Below, one piece after another: positions 26,164 through 35,800 of a stretch of 64,000 nt of DNA. Position 1 is the stretch's first letter; every line of letters starts with the position of its first letter. Source of the stretch: Neobacillus cucumis (GTDB lineage: Bacteria > Bacillota > Bacilli > Bacillales > Cytobacillaceae); NCBI RefSeq assembly GCF_002860255.1, contig NZ_PGVE01000035.1, forward strand, positions 1 to 64,000, written 5' to 3'. A program made the translations under genes and the position numbers. The notes beneath the pieces were generated by a model. It saw only the letters and a list, made by a program, of their open reading frames with translations, searched no databases and was not told where the DNA came from.

Positions 26164-27665
26164 ATGGGTATCGATATGGAAGCGTTTGGAACTCCGAAAA
26201 GAAAACAAACCAAAAAATCACTTGTACTCGCATCTGTTATGCTCGCGATGTTTATGGGAGCCATTGAAGCAACCATTGTTTCTACAGCTATGCCGGCAAT
26301 TGTTGCTGATTTGGGTGGTTTTACCCTATATAGCTGGGTCTTTTCTGCCTATTTGCTAATGAACTCTGTAACGGTCCTTATCTATGGGAAACTTTCAGAC
26401 TTATTTGGTCGAAAACCGATTTTAACTATTGGTATTATAATCTTTCTAATTGGGTCTATCCTTTGTGGGTTTGCCGGTTCCATGAAAACACTGATTATTT
26501 TTCGATTGATTCAGGGTTTCGGGGCAGGGGCAGTGACACCTATTGCAACAACTATAGTAGGAGACATATATACAACAGAGGAAAGGGCTAAAGTTCAGGG
26601 CTATCTATCAAGTGTATGGGGAATTTCAGCCATTACAGGTCCTGCTGTCGGGGGTCTGCTTGTTCAATATGTCAGCTGGCATTATGTGTTTTGGATTAAT
26701 ATCCCGCTTGGACTTTTATCTTTAGTCGGTCTGTGGCTATTTCTACATGAAGATGTGGCGAAGAAAAAGCATAATATTGATTATTTAGGTGCCGTCCTTC
26801 TTACCATTACGATTTCAACGCTAATGTTTATACTTGTTGAAGGGGAAAGCCGTTGGTCATGGGGATCATGGCAGCTAATAGGATTACTGTCTATATCAAT
26901 TTTAGCTTTAATTGCTTTTGTCTTTCAAGAGAACAGAGCAATTGAACCGGTCATGCCGTTCTCCATCTGGAAGGAACGATCTATTTTTATTGCAAATATC
27001 ACATCCTTAACGTCTGGGATTATATTAATAGGGATTTCTAGTTTCCTCCCTGCCTTTGTCCAAGGGGTTATGGAACAAACACAATTGTGGCAGGTTTTAC
27101 ACTAACAACCATGTCTATTGGCTGGCCGATTGCCTCTACCCTCTCAGGCAAAATGCTGATTAGCATCGGTTATCGAAAAACTTCAATTATTGGGGGAGCT
27201 TTTTTGGTACTAGGCAGTTTTGCCTTCATAACTATGTCGGCTTCATCAGGCCCTATTTGGGCAGCTGTCGGCTCGTTTGTTGTAGGGGCGGGAATGGGCT
27301 TTACATCAACTGCCTTTATTGTTTCCATTCAAAGTACAGTTGTGTGGCAGCAAAGAGGAATTGCAACCGCAGCTAATATGTTTATGAGAAATTTGGGTAA
27401 TACCATTGGTGCAGCTTTGCTGGGTGGAATTCTTAATAACCGTCTGGTTCATTACTTTAGTGAAAATAACCAGTCGTTAACGGTGGAAGATGCTAATAAA
27501 CTTTTAAAGCTAGAGGAGCGCAAGCAATTAGTGGACTCTGTTAAAAGTATTTTGCAGGAAGGTCTGACTTTCTCTTTGCACTCCGTTTATTATGTTGTAT
27601 TGACCTTTGCAGTGATTAGTTTGCTGCTTATCTTATTTATCCCTAAAAAGACAAGAGAAACATGA
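26164..27665 (+). pseudogene. 14-TM DHA2 multidrug exporter broken by a frameshift
   Basis: Two overlapping reading frames together encode one EmrB/QacA-type transporter of about 500 aa. The first part (from ATG 26164 after GAGGTGTG) carries motif A GKLSDLFGRKP and motif C ITGPAVGG and loses homology after GVMEQ near 27078. The second frame resumes with TIVAGFTLTTMSIGWPIAS and runs to 27665. Family members read through this point without a break, so one base has been lost between about 27075 and 27085 (or two gained). It may be a true pseudogene, or a sequencing error. If intact, it would export drugs by proton antiport. Confidence 0.8.
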
Positions 27666-27724
27666 GAAATATGTAAACTTAGTAGTACCAAAAAGTGAAA
27701 AAATTTTTTAAAGAGGTTTTGCCT

Positions 27725-28612
27725 TTGTCTTCCCTATCAGAATTTCAGTTATTATCGGTTTTAGCTCAGGAAATGAATATGAGAAAAGCCTCAGAACGAC
27801 TATTTGTCTCGCAGCCAGCTCTTTCACAAAGGTTACAATCCATTGAAAAAGAATGGGGGACTAAATTATTCATACGTTCTCAAAAGGGGTTATCCTTAAC
27901 ACCTGCCGGAGAGCATGTCATTGATTTTGTTAATGACATTTTAACAAAACAGGAAAAGGTTCGTGAAACCATTGATTCTCTTCAAGAAGGGGTGTCTGGT
28001 ACATTAAAAATCGCTGTAGCATCAATAGTAGGACAGAATTGGCTGCCAGAGGTCCTAAAGAAATTTATTGATAAATATCCACAAGTAAAAATCTCTCTTG
28101 TAACAGGCTGGAGCAGTGAAATTCTCAAATGTTTGTATGATGATCAAGTACATATTGGTATTATCCGCGGTACTCCTGATTGGAAAGGGGTCAAAGTTCA
28201 TCTATTTGATGATCCTTTATATCTTGTCGATCGGGAAATAACAAAACCAGAGCAAGTCTTGAAGACTGACCGGCCGTTTATTCAATTTAAAAGTGATTCA
28301 AATTATTATCAAGAGATACAAGATTGGTGGATGCGTAACTATAAAACATCCCCAAAAAGAACAGTGGTGGTCGATCAAATTGAAACATGTAGGCAAATGG
28401 CATTTAATGGTATAGGTTATGCTATATTACCATCAATTACACTTAGGAAAGCAGATCGAGGAATTTTTAAAATTCCTTTAGTTAATGAGAATAATGAACC
28501 GCTTAAAAGGGATACTTGGTTATTAGGGTATGAATCTGCTTTTCAACTTAAACAAGTTCATGCGTTTATGGAATTGATTAAGGAATATATTGATGAATCT
28601 TCTGAAGAATAA
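27725..28612 (+). CDS. ccpC: LysR-type regulator CcpC
   Basis: This 295-aa LysR regulator has HTH MNMRKASERLFVSQPALSQR at its N-terminus and a periplasmic-binding-like effector domain with ITGWSSEILKCLYDDQVHIG-like core (V-TGWSSEIL here). It matches CcpC of B. subtilis, the citrate-sensing repressor of citB, citZ and citM. TTG at 27725 is chosen because AAAGAGG lies at correct spacing and the B. subtilis protein starts at the same place; the in-frame GTG at 27695 lacks a ribosome site. It is followed by dapH, as in B. subtilis apart from missing flavodoxin genes. Confidence 0.88.
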   Translation: MSSLSEFQLLSVLAQEMNMRKASERLFVSQPALSQRLQSIEKEWGTKLFIRSQKGLSLTPAGEHVIDFVNDILTKQEKVRETIDSLQEGVSGTLKIAVASIVGQNWLPEVLKKFIDKYPQVKISLVTGWSSEILKCLYDDQVHIGIIRGTPDWKGVKVHLFDDPLYLVDREITKPEQVLKTDRPFIQFKSDSNYYQEIQDWWMRNYKTSPKRTVVVDQIETCRQMAFNGIGYAILPSITLRKADRGIFKIPLVNENNEPLKRDTWLLGYESAFQLKQVHAFMELIKEYIDESSEE

Positions 28613-28690
28613 GTTTGTTTTTCTTGTTTTCATTGCTTTTGTTTGTTAAAGTATTTTTTAGTACACGATTATAGGGGGCAAGTTTGAAAA

Positions 28691-29392
28691 ATGGATGCAC
28701 ATGAAATTATCGCGTTTATTGCAAATAGTAAAAAATCTACACCTGTTAAGGTTTATTTAAAGGGTGACCTAGAAGGTATTGATTTCGGAAACGAAGCTAA
28801 AGCTTTTATTAATGGAAACACAGGCGTTGTCTTTGGTGAATGGTCTGAAATTAATGCAGCGTTAGAAGCAAACACAGCAAAAATTGAAGATTTCGTAGTC
28901 GAAAATGACCGCCGGAATTCAGCTATCCCATTATTGGATACTAAACACATTAACGCAAGAATTGAGCCAGGTGTTACGATTCGTGACCAAGTAGAAATTG
29001 GTGATAATGCTGTTATTATGATGGGATCAGTAATTAATATTGGTGCCGTTATTGGTGAGAAAACAATGATTGATATGGGGGTAGTTCTTGGAGGAAGAGC
29101 AACCGTCGGCAAAAACTGTCATATTGGGGCAGGAACGGTATTAGCAGGGGTAATTGAGCCGCCTTCCGCACAACCTGTTATCATTGAAGACGATGTTCTA
29201 ATTGGTGCCAACGCAGTTGTTCTTGAAGGTGTGAGAGTTGGTAAGGGATCGGTTGTTGCTGCAGGAGCGGTGGTAACCAAAGATGTAGAGCCATACACTG
29301 TGGTTGCAGGCACACCAGCAAAGAAAATTAAAGATATTGATGAAAAAACAAAATCAAAAACAGAAATCATGCAAGAGCTGCGTCAATTATAA
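28691..29392 (+). CDS. dapH: tetrahydrodipicolinate N-acetyltransferase
   Basis: This 233-aa trimeric left-handed beta-helix enzyme transfers acetyl from acetyl-CoA to tetrahydrodipicolinate, the first step of the acetylase branch to diaminopimelate and lysine. Many hexapeptide repeats are visible between residues 90 and 215 ([38 protein letters not shown]). Length is standard. It stands just before ykuR. Confidence 0.95.
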   Translation: MDAHEIIAFIANSKKSTPVKVYLKGDLEGIDFGNEAKAFINGNTGVVFGEWSEINAALEANTAKIEDFVVENDRRNSAIPLLDTKHINARIEPGVTIRDQVEIGDNAVIMMGSVINIGAVIGEKTMIDMGVVLGGRATVGKNCHIGAGTVLAGVIEPPSAQPVIIEDDVLIGANAVVLEGVRVGKGSVVAAGAVVTKDVEPYTVVAGTPAKKIKDIDEKTKSKTEIMQELRQL

Positions 29393-29435
29393 GGCGGACA
29401 AGCTCTAGAATGGTTTAGAAATTGTAAATAGCTTT

Positions 29436-29470
29436 AAACAAGCGTGGACCTAAATCCACGCTTGTTTTAT
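29436..29470 (+). terminator. hairpin between dapH and ykuR
   Basis: AAACAAGCGTGGA/TCCACGCTTGTTT, about 12-13 bp, with TTAT tail. It lies inside a presumed operon, 26 bases before ykuR, so it may attenuate rather than end transcription. Confidence 0.75.
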
Positions 29471-29495
29471 AGGGATAGAAAGGCAGGTTTTATAT

Positions 29496-30614
29496 ATGAA
29501 ATCATTAATCGAAATACGAAGGGATCTACATCAAATACCGGAATTAGGTTTTCAAGAATTTAAAACTCAAGCTTATCTTTTGTCCGCGATAAAGACATTC
29601 CCGCAAGACCGAGTTTCTATTAAAAAGTGGAAAACTGGATTACTCGTAAAAGTTCATGGACTAAACCCCTCAAAAACAATAGGGTATCGAACAGACATTG
29701 ATGGGCTTCCTATTCCCGAGGAAACTGGTTTAGACTTTTCTTCCTCACACGAAGCAAAGATGCATGCTTGTGGTCATGATTTTCATATGACCATTGCTTT
29801 AGGTGTACTGTCACATTTCATTAATAACCCCATTAATGATGATCTTGTGTTTGTGTTTCAGCCTGCGGAGGAAGGGCCTGGCGGAGCGGAACCAATGCTT
29901 AAATCCGACGAAATGCAGGAATGGATGCCTAATTTAATCTTTGCTTTACATATAGCGCCAGAATATCCTGTTGGAACCATCGCTCTTAAAGAAGGCTTAT
30001 TATTTGCTAATACGTCCGAATTGTTTATAGATCTAAAGGGGAAAGGAGGTCATGCTGCCTATCCGCATCAAACGAATGATATGATTATTGCTGCTTGTAC
30101 TCTTGTGAATCAACTTCAAACGGTTATTTCTAGAAATATCGATCCATTAGATAGTGCAGTAATAACCATAGGAAAAATAACCGGCGGGACGGTACAAAAT
30201 ATTATTGCAGAGAAGGCAAGACTCGAAGGCACCATCAGGACCTTGTCACCTGAAGCGATGAAAAGGGTGAAACATCGGATTGAGGCCCTTGTAAGCGGGA
30301 TTGAGACGGGATATGAGTGTGAAGCCGTAATAGATTATGGTTCCATGTATCATCAAGTCTACAACACAGAATCGGTTACTAGGGAATTTATTGATTATAT
30401 TAGAAACAAAACGGATGTGACAGTTGTTGAATGCAGGGAAGCAATGACAGGAGAAGATTTTGGCTATATGCTTAAGGAAGTCCCTGGGTTAATGTTTTGG
30501 TTAGGTGTGGACTCTCCATTCGGACTACATCATGCTAAACTTAATCCTGATGAGAGAGCAATTGATGTTGCAATAAAGGTTATGACAAGCTTTATTTCCT
30601 ATAAAGGCAATTAG
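29496..30614 (+). CDS. ykuR: N-acetyldiaminopimelate deacetylase
   Basis: This 372-aa M20 zinc peptidase-fold enzyme removes the acetyl group from N-acetyl-LL-DAP. Metal motifs are present: HACGHDFHM near 92, [15 protein letters not shown] near 128, [11 protein letters not shown] and the C-terminal [12 protein letters not shown]. It matches YkuR of B. subtilis and forms the final step after DapH and PatA. Gene order dapH-ykuR is conserved. AAAGGCAGG precedes the ATG. Confidence 0.93.
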   Translation: MKSLIEIRRDLHQIPELGFQEFKTQAYLLSAIKTFPQDRVSIKKWKTGLLVKVHGLNPSKTIGYRTDIDGLPIPEETGLDFSSSHEAKMHACGHDFHMTIALGVLSHFINNPINDDLVFVFQPAEEGPGGAEPMLKSDEMQEWMPNLIFALHIAPEYPVGTIALKEGLLFANTSELFIDLKGKGGHAAYPHQTNDMIIAACTLVNQLQTVISRNIDPLDSAVITIGKITGGTVQNIIAEKARLEGTIRTLSPEAMKRVKHRIEALVSGIETGYECEAVIDYGSMYHQVYNTESVTREFIDYIRNKTDVTVVECREAMTGEDFGYMLKEVPGLMFWLGVDSPFGLHHAKLNPDERAIDVAIKVMTSFISYKGN

Positions 30615-30725
30615 CAAAAAGGGCAAAGGAAAGTCATTCCACTTTGTTCTATTGGTTAATTATGTTAAAATAACAAGGAATATATTGTTACATATTGTCG
30701 ATTAACCTTATGCAAACAGGAAAAA

Positions 30726-30761
30726 CTGACTAAGGGGAATTTTACATTATAATAATAATTT
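30726..30761 (+). promoter_or_regulatory. ykuU promoter overlapped by PerR/Fur-like box
   Basis: CTGACT (30726-30731) and TATAAT (30748-30753) are 16 bases apart. TTATAATAATAATTT (30747-30761) overlaps the -10 and matches the PerR box TTATAATNATTATAA at all but three positions. The AT-richness allows chance. Confidence 0.4.
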
Positions 30762-30864
30762 TGGGAGCGGCTCTAGATTAGCTTGGACCTTGCAGGATGG
30801 GTAAAAACAAGAATACTAAAGAGAAATATTATTACTCATTTAAATATTTTTTGGAGGGATTTTA

Positions 30865-31413
30865 ATGCCAGAACGTATGGTAGGCAAACAAGCACCACGC
30901 TTTGAAATGGAAGCTGTTTTGCCAAACAAAGAATTTGGTAAAGTAAGTCTTGAAGAAAACATGAAAAACGATAAGTGGACAGTATTATTCTTCTATCCAA
31001 TGGATTTCACATTTGTCTGTCCAACTGAGATCACTGCATTATCTGACCGATATGAAGAGTTTGAAGACCTAGATGCCGTAGTGATTGGTGCATCAACGGA
31101 TACAATTCATACTCATCTTGCGTGGATTAAAACGGACCGAAAAGAGAACGGTCTTGGAGATATTAATTATCCATTAGCTGCCGATACAAATCACGTAGTA
31201 GCTCGTGATTATGGTGTTCTTATTGAAGAGGATGGAGTGGCTCTTCGCGGATTATTCATCATCAGCCCTGAAGGGGAATTGATGTACTCTGTTGTTAACC
31301 ACAACAATATCGGCCGTGATGTAGATGAAACATTACGTGTTCTTCAGGCACTACAAACTGGTGGACTTTGCCCGGCAAACTGGAAGCCCGGCCAAGCTAC
31401 ATTGAATGTTTAA
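30865..31413 (+). CDS. ykuU: 2-Cys peroxiredoxin YkuU
   Basis: This 182-aa AhpC/TSA-family peroxidase has the peroxidatic Cys in DFTFVCPTEIT near 52 and the resolving Cys in GGLCPANWKPG near 170, so it is a typical two-cysteine peroxiredoxin that reduces hydrogen peroxide and organic peroxides with thioredoxin. GGAGGGA precedes the ATG. ykuV, a thioredoxin-like gene, follows 58 bases later, suggesting a reductase partner. It matches YkuU by position. Confidence 0.92.
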   Translation: MPERMVGKQAPRFEMEAVLPNKEFGKVSLEENMKNDKWTVLFFYPMDFTFVCPTEITALSDRYEEFEDLDAVVIGASTDTIHTHLAWIKTDRKENGLGDINYPLAADTNHVVARDYGVLIEEDGVALRGLFIISPEGELMYSVVNHNNIGRDVDETLRVLQALQTGGLCPANWKPGQATLNV

Positions 31414-31425
31414 TTTATCAAGGGT

Positions 31426-31454
31426 AGACCTAACCGGATGCGTTAGGTCTTTTT
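31426..31454 (+). terminator. terminator of ykuU
   Basis: 9-bp stem AGACCTAAC/GTTAGGTCT and T tail. ykuV starts 18 bases later, so partial read-through is possible. Confidence 0.8.
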
Positions 31455-31471
31455 AAAATAGGGGGCCTACC

Positions 31472-31927
31472 ATGAAATTACGCGAACAAATGCCGGAATT
31501 AACTGGGGCAACAGAATGGTTAAACGGGCAAGTTACTAAAAAAGAGTTAGTGGGAGAGAAACCGACTTTAATTCATTTTTGGTCTATTAGCTGCCATTTA
31601 TGTAAAGAAGCGATGCAGCAGGTAAATCAATTCCGTGATGATTATAAAGAAAAATTAAATGTGGTTGCTGTTCACATGCCTCGTTCAGAAAACGATTTAA
31701 ATATTGAAGAAATTAAAAAAGTGGCAGAAGAGCATGGAATTATTCAACCTATCTTTATTGATGGTGAACACAAACTAACAGAAGCCTTTGAAAATCAATA
31801 TGTTCCTGCCTATTATGTTTTTGATCGTGAAGGTAACCTCCGTCATTTCCAAGCTGGAGGAAGCGGAATGAACATGCTTGAAAAGCGCGTCAATCGTGTA
31901 CTTGATGAAATGGAAACAAATGAATAA
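31472..31927 (+). CDS. ykuV: thiol-disulfide oxidoreductase YkuV
   Basis: This 151-aa thioredoxin-fold protein has redox motif CHLC in FWSISCHLCKEAM near 42-45 and a cis-Pro segment YVPAYYVFD. It has no signal peptide, so it acts in the cytoplasm, probably reducing disulfides, in line with YkuV of B. subtilis. Family members vary in the CxxC dipeptide. It follows ykuU. Confidence 0.88.
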   Translation: MKLREQMPELTGATEWLNGQVTKKELVGEKPTLIHFWSISCHLCKEAMQQVNQFRDDYKEKLNVVAVHMPRSENDLNIEEIKKVAEEHGIIQPIFIDGEHKLTEAFENQYVPAYYVFDREGNLRHFQAGGSGMNMLEKRVNRVLDEMETNE

Positions 31928-31936
31928 TTTTTGAAG

Positions 31937-31968
31937 AAAAGCTGTTCATAACGAACAGCTTTTTTTTA
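31937..31968 (+). terminator. terminator of ykuV
   Basis: 11-bp perfect stem AAAAGCTGTTC/GAACAGCTTTT with ATAAC loop, then T run. Confidence 0.9.
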
Positions 31969-32041
31969 ATGGAAAAACCCTGAAACCTTCCTTCTAAATA
32001 TACGTCGATATGTTTAAATAGAAAAAGAGGGGGCCAAGCAA

Positions 32042-32953
32042 ATGAGATGGTCTAAAAAGGCAATATCGATTTTGTTCATAGTTATGTTAATGTCTTTATC
32101 TGGTTGCAGCTCGGATAGTAAAATGGATAGTGCAAAAATGAGTACAGAAAATAAAGAAGTTAGGGACTCAGTTCAGTCTGGAAAAAGTGAAGAATCCTTA
32201 TCCGCCACTGAAAATGCCAAAAGAGAACCCTCGATTGAGACTACCAAAGGGCAAACAAACAATCAGATGGTCATTTATCAGGCTAATCTAGAGCTGCGGG
32301 TTAAGAACTTTGAGCAAACCGTGCAAAGCTTAGAAAAAAAAGTTGAAAACTACGGTGGCTATATAGCGGAGTCAAATGTAAGCAGAAATGGGGATGAACA
32401 AGTTAGCGGCAGTTTGAAAATGAGGATCCCTCAAGGACATTTCCAAGACTTTTTAACAGATGCTGAAGGGCAGGCGGCTGAGGTTCTGCAAAGGAATATT
32501 AATGGGCAGGATGTTACTGAGGAGTATGTCGATTTAGAATCCCGGTTGAAATCTAAAAAGGCCGTTGAAGAGCGTCTCTTGAGCTTTATGAAAAATGCAA
32601 GCAAAACAGAGGATTTACTAAAGATTTCTTCAGATCTAGCTTCTGTACAAGAGGAAATTGAAGTCATTGAAGGAAAGATGAAATACTTAAAAAATCAAAC
32701 ATCTTACTCCACAGTGAATATCACCCTATATGAAACAAAAGTGGTTGTTCCTAATCTCGATAACGATCAACTTAACACATGGGAAAAAACAAAAAAGCAA
32801 TTTATGAAGAGTACTAACTTATTATTAGCTGCCATATCTGGTGTAGTAGTATTCATTATCGGAAATCTGCCAATTCTTATTATTTTTGTCCTATTGGGCT
32901 TTCTTGTTGTTCTAAATTATAATAAGAAAAAAAAACGGAGCAAACGGGAGTAG
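32042..32953 (+). CDS. DUF4349 lipoprotein with C-terminal membrane helix
   Basis: This 303-aa protein has lipoprotein signal LSGC (Cys22), a disordered Ser/Glu-rich stretch to residue 75, a DUF4349 domain (YQANLELRVKNFEQTV...RIPQGHFQDFL...YVDLESRLKSKKAVEERLL) with a long coiled coil around 150-225, and a C-terminal TM helix at about 262-292 ending in KKKKRSKRE. It is thus tethered twice to the membrane. DUF4349 proteins are extracytoplasmic and of unknown role. GGGGGCC precedes the ATG. Confidence 0.82.
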   Translation: MRWSKKAISILFIVMLMSLSGCSSDSKMDSAKMSTENKEVRDSVQSGKSEESLSATENAKREPSIETTKGQTNNQMVIYQANLELRVKNFEQTVQSLEKKVENYGGYIAESNVSRNGDEQVSGSLKMRIPQGHFQDFLTDAEGQAAEVLQRNINGQDVTEEYVDLESRLKSKKAVEERLLSFMKNASKTEDLLKISSDLASVQEEIEVIEGKMKYLKNQTSYSTVNITLYETKVVVPNLDNDQLNTWEKTKKQFMKSTNLLLAAISGVVVFIIGNLPILIIFVLLGFLVVLNYNKKKKRSKRE

Positions 32954-33001
32954 GGTATATTATAATTTCTACAGATACTTATTAACGAGGGAGTTTTATA
33001 C

Positions 33002-33661
33002 ATGAAGAAGAGTTTTGCAGTAATTGGACTCGGACGGTTTGGCGGAAGTATTTGCCGTACATTAACTGAAGAAGGAATGGAAGTACTTGGAATTGATGTC
33101 AATGAAGAACGAGTAAATGAGTATAGTATGATTGCTTCCCATGCAGTAGTTGGCGATACTACCGATGAGAATGTCTTGAAAAGCTTGGGGATTCGAAACT
33201 TTGACCATGTAATTGTTGCAATTGGTGATGACATACAGGCGAGTATATTAACTACCCTTATATTAAAAGAGCTGGGGGTCGCACGGATTACTGCCAAAGC
33301 GCAAAATGATTATCATGGAAAGGTACTAAAGAAAATCGGGGCAGATCAGGTTGTTCATCCTGAAAGAGACATGGGCAGGCGGATTGCAAACAATATGGCT
33401 TCTAATAGCGTACTTGATTATCTGGAACTTTCTGCTGAACATAGTATAGTGGAAATTGCAGCAAATAAAAAACTTAGCGGCAACACCATTATGGATTTGG
33501 ATATTCGTAAGAAATATGGTTTAAATATTGTTGCTATAAAAAGAGGAGAAGAGATTATCGTTTCTCCACAAGCAAAAGAAACGATTCAAAGCAATGATGT
33601 TTTAATCGTCATCGGTAATGATCAGGATATTGACCGGTTTGAGAAGAAAGTCCTGGAATAG
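33002..33661 (+). CDS. ktrC: potassium uptake regulatory subunit KtrC
   Basis: This 219-aa RCK protein has a Rossmann N-terminal domain (VIGLGRFGGSICRTL, GDTTDENVL) and C-terminal RCK_C/TrkA_C domain. It matches KtrC (YkqB), the cytosolic ring that gates the KtrD channel by ATP/ADP; the C domain binds c-di-AMP in B. subtilis and relatives. The KtrD channel gene is not in the window. GAGGGAG precedes the ATG. It is convergent to rnjA, as in B. subtilis. Confidence 0.93.
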   Translation: MKKSFAVIGLGRFGGSICRTLTEEGMEVLGIDVNEERVNEYSMIASHAVVGDTTDENVLKSLGIRNFDHVIVAIGDDIQASILTTLILKELGVARITAKAQNDYHGKVLKKIGADQVVHPERDMGRRIANNMASNSVLDYLELSAEHSIVEIAANKKLSGNTIMDLDIRKKYGLNIVAIKRGEEIIVSPQAKETIQSNDVLIVIGNDQDIDRFEKKVLE

Positions 33662-33702
33662 GAAAAGTGGAAGCGTCTAGGTGTTGAAGCTAGATAATAA
33701 AT
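33661..33702 (+). repeat. degenerate interspersed repeat behind ktrC
   Basis: GGAAGCGTCTAGGTGTTGAA continuing into GCTAGATA resembles the block CCTAGGCGTTGGAGCTGGACG at 55280-55300. In my recollection it belongs to a family of intergenic repeats common in Bacillus, usually beginning GCGGAAGCGCC and ending with CTAGGCGCTGGAGCTAGA. Here only the 3' module remains. Confidence 0.5.
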
Positions 33703-33737
33703 AAAACGGAAGCGCCTCAGGGCACTTCCGTTTTTTT
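33703..33737. terminator. bidirectional terminator ktrC / rnjA
   Basis: AAAACGGAAG-C-GCC pairs with GGC-A-CTTCCGTTTT around TCAG, T run on plus, A run on the other side. Confidence 0.85.
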
Positions 33738-35403
33738 ATACTTCCATGATTATTGGTAATATCATTGGTCTCCGTTTGGTTTTTTCGTATAGGAAAGGTG
33801 CAAGTGTGTCTGTAATTTCATTTTTAATTTCAGACCATTGGCTCGTTTTTCTTTCCATTACTTTATTTAGATGTTTTGTAATAAGGTTCTGGGCATCATT
33901 GATTAAATCGCCAGATTCCCTCATGTATACAAATCCCCTGGAAATAAGGTCCGGACCTGATGCTATTTTAAATTCTTTCATATTAATACTCACGACAACT
34001 ACCACTAATCCTTCTTCAGAAAGGATACGACGGTCTCTTAAGACGATATTTCCGATGTCTCCTACACCGCTTCCATCAATGTATACTGAACCTGATGGTA
34101 TTTTGCCGGCCACCTGTGCTGTACTGTCAGAAAGTGCAAGGACTTCGCCGTTGTCCATAATAAAGCAATTTTCTTCTTCAACGCCGCAGTCAACAGCGAG
34201 TTTGGCGTGCATTTTTTGCATTCGATATTCACCGTGAATAGGCATAAAGAATTTTGGCTTGATTAAGCGCAACATTAATTTTTGTTCTTCTTGTCCACCA
34301 TGTCCTGAAGTGTGGATATTACTTAGCTTACCATGGATAACCTCAGCCCCGGCACGATACAACATATTAATGGTTCTACTAACGCTAATCGTATTTCCAG
34401 GAATAGGTGAGGAAGAGAAGACCACTGTGTCTCCAGGTATAATTTGAATTTGTCTATGGGTACCATTTGCAATCCTTGATAAAGCAGCCATTGGTTCGCC
34501 TTGACTACCAGTACAAAGAATGGTTACTTTATCCGCAGGCAATCTGTTAATTTGATTTGCTTCTATAAACGTTTCTTTTGGGGCTGTAATATAGCCTAAA
34601 TCGAGCCCAATATTGATCGCTGCTTCCATGCTCCGTCCAAACACAGCTACCTTTCTTCCGTTCACAACCGCAGCTTCTACGACTTGTTGAAGTCTGTGGA
34701 TGTTCGATGCAAAGGTTGCAAAAATAATTCTTCCGTCTACTTTTCTAAAAATATCATGGATACTTTCGCCAACGCGGCGCTCAGACATTGTAAAATCAGG
34801 GATTTCACTATTTGTACTATCCGAAAGTAAACATAAAACCCCTTCCTTACCGATCTCAGCCATTTTCGTTAAATTAGCAGGTTCACCTACGGGGGTAAAA
34901 TCAAATTTAAAATCACCTGTATGGACGATTTGTCCTGGAGGGGTTTTTACGACAATACCATAGGAATCAGGAATACTGTGGGTGGTCCGGAAAAAAGTAA
35001 CGGATGTTTTGCGGAACTTAATGACATCATCTTCTTTAATTTCAATAAGCTTTGCATTTCGTAATAAACCGTGCTCTTCTAGTTTATTTTTAATTAACCC
35101 AAGGGCAAGCTTGCCGCCATATATCGGAATATTTATTTCACGAAGTAAATAGGGGATTCCGCCAATGTGATCTTCATGTCCGTGGGTTACAAATAATCCT
35201 TTAATTTTATCTTCATTTTTCACCAAATAGGTGTAATCCGGGATAACATAATCGATTCCTAGTAATTCATCTTCTGGAAATTTTATACCGGCATCGATTA
35301 ATATTATTTCATCTTGGAACTGAACTGCATATGTGTTTTTGCCAATTTCCCCTAAACCACCCAAGGCAAAAACTGCAGTTTGATCATTTTTTACAAATTT
35401 CAT
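33736..35403 (-). CDS. rnjA: ribonuclease J1
   Basis: This 555-aa metallo-beta-lactamase/beta-CASP RNase has 5' exo- and endonuclease activity and is central to mRNA turnover and 16S maturation in Bacilli. The metal motif HGHEDHIGG sits at His74-His79; [11 protein letters not shown] and SDSTNSE follow, and the beta-[15 protein letters not shown] and HTSGHG motifs are intact. It starts 3 bases after the rpoY stop, so the pair is translationally coupled. Confidence 0.97.
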   Translation of the reverse strand: MKFVKNDQTAVFALGGLGEIGKNTYAVQFQDEIILIDAGIKFPEDELLGIDYVIPDYTYLVKNEDKIKGLFVTHGHEDHIGGIPYLLREINIPIYGGKLALGLIKNKLEEHGLLRNAKLIEIKEDDVIKFRKTSVTFFRTTHSIPDSYGIVVKTPPGQIVHTGDFKFDFTPVGEPANLTKMAEIGKEGVLCLLSDSTNSEIPDFTMSERRVGESIHDIFRKVDGRIIFATFASNIHRLQQVVEAAVVNGRKVAVFGRSMEAAINIGLDLGYITAPKETFIEANQINRLPADKVTILCTGSQGEPMAALSRIANGTHRQIQIIPGDTVVFSSSPIPGNTISVSRTINMLYRAGAEVIHGKLSNIHTSGHGGQEEQKLMLRLIKPKFFMPIHGEYRMQKMHAKLAVDCGVEEENCFIMDNGEVLALSDSTAQVAGKIPSGSVYIDGSGVGDIGNIVLRDRRILSEEGLVVVVVSINMKEFKIASGPDLISRGFVYMRESGDLINDAQNLITKHLNKVMERKTSQWSEIKNEITDTLAPFLYEKTKRRPMILPIIMEV

Positions 35404-35406
35404 AAA

Positions 35407-35619
35407 TTATCCAATCTCCAATACTTTAAAGTCTTCATTTTGTTGTTCGTATTCTAAATAAGCTCCTTTAACTTCTTGTACATGCTCTACATTAAAACCG
35501 CGGTCAGCAATTTTTTTTCGTACATCTACTACTGATTCACCTTCAACAAAAATGGTTTTAGTGTTTTCTCTAACGGGAACTTCTGTAGCTCTTTCTTGAT
35601 AATACACTTTAAAAATCAT
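35407..35619 (-). CDS. rpoY: RNA polymerase epsilon subunit RpoY
   Basis: This 70-aa protein (MIFKVYYQERATEVPVRENT start) matches YkzG/RpoY, the small epsilon subunit of Firmicute RNA polymerase. AAGGAGCG fixes the start at 35619. The rpoY-rnjA order with near-overlap is conserved across Bacilli. It binds core polymerase and may guard against phage inhibitors; that is from the literature on structural similarity to Gp2. Confidence 0.95.
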   Translation of the reverse strand: MIFKVYYQERATEVPVRENTKTIFVEGESVVDVRKKIADRGFNVEHVQEVKGAYLEYEQQNEDFKVLEIG

Positions 35620-35762
35620 GACAAATTCGCTCCTTAATAAATCATAGCTTTTTATATTATATAAAATATTTTCATCTTTTTCATTTATTTTCTTAGGTTT
35701 CCCCATTGACCATAATGAAAAGTATGTAAATTTGAATCATATTACTACAATTTACAATAATG

Positions 35763-35795
35763 AAGGAGCCCTTCGCAAGTTTAGAAGGGCCCTCT
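35763..35795 (-). terminator. hairpin after 23-codon ORF
   Basis: GAAGGGC/GCCCTTC core stem with extension, 6 bases past the stop of the small ORF. The T tract is weak. Confidence 0.5.
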
Positions 35796-35800
35796 AAAAG

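Noticed and set aside
35707..35762. Additional small gene after the peptide ORF
   Set aside because: No start codon with ribosome site and only very short frames.
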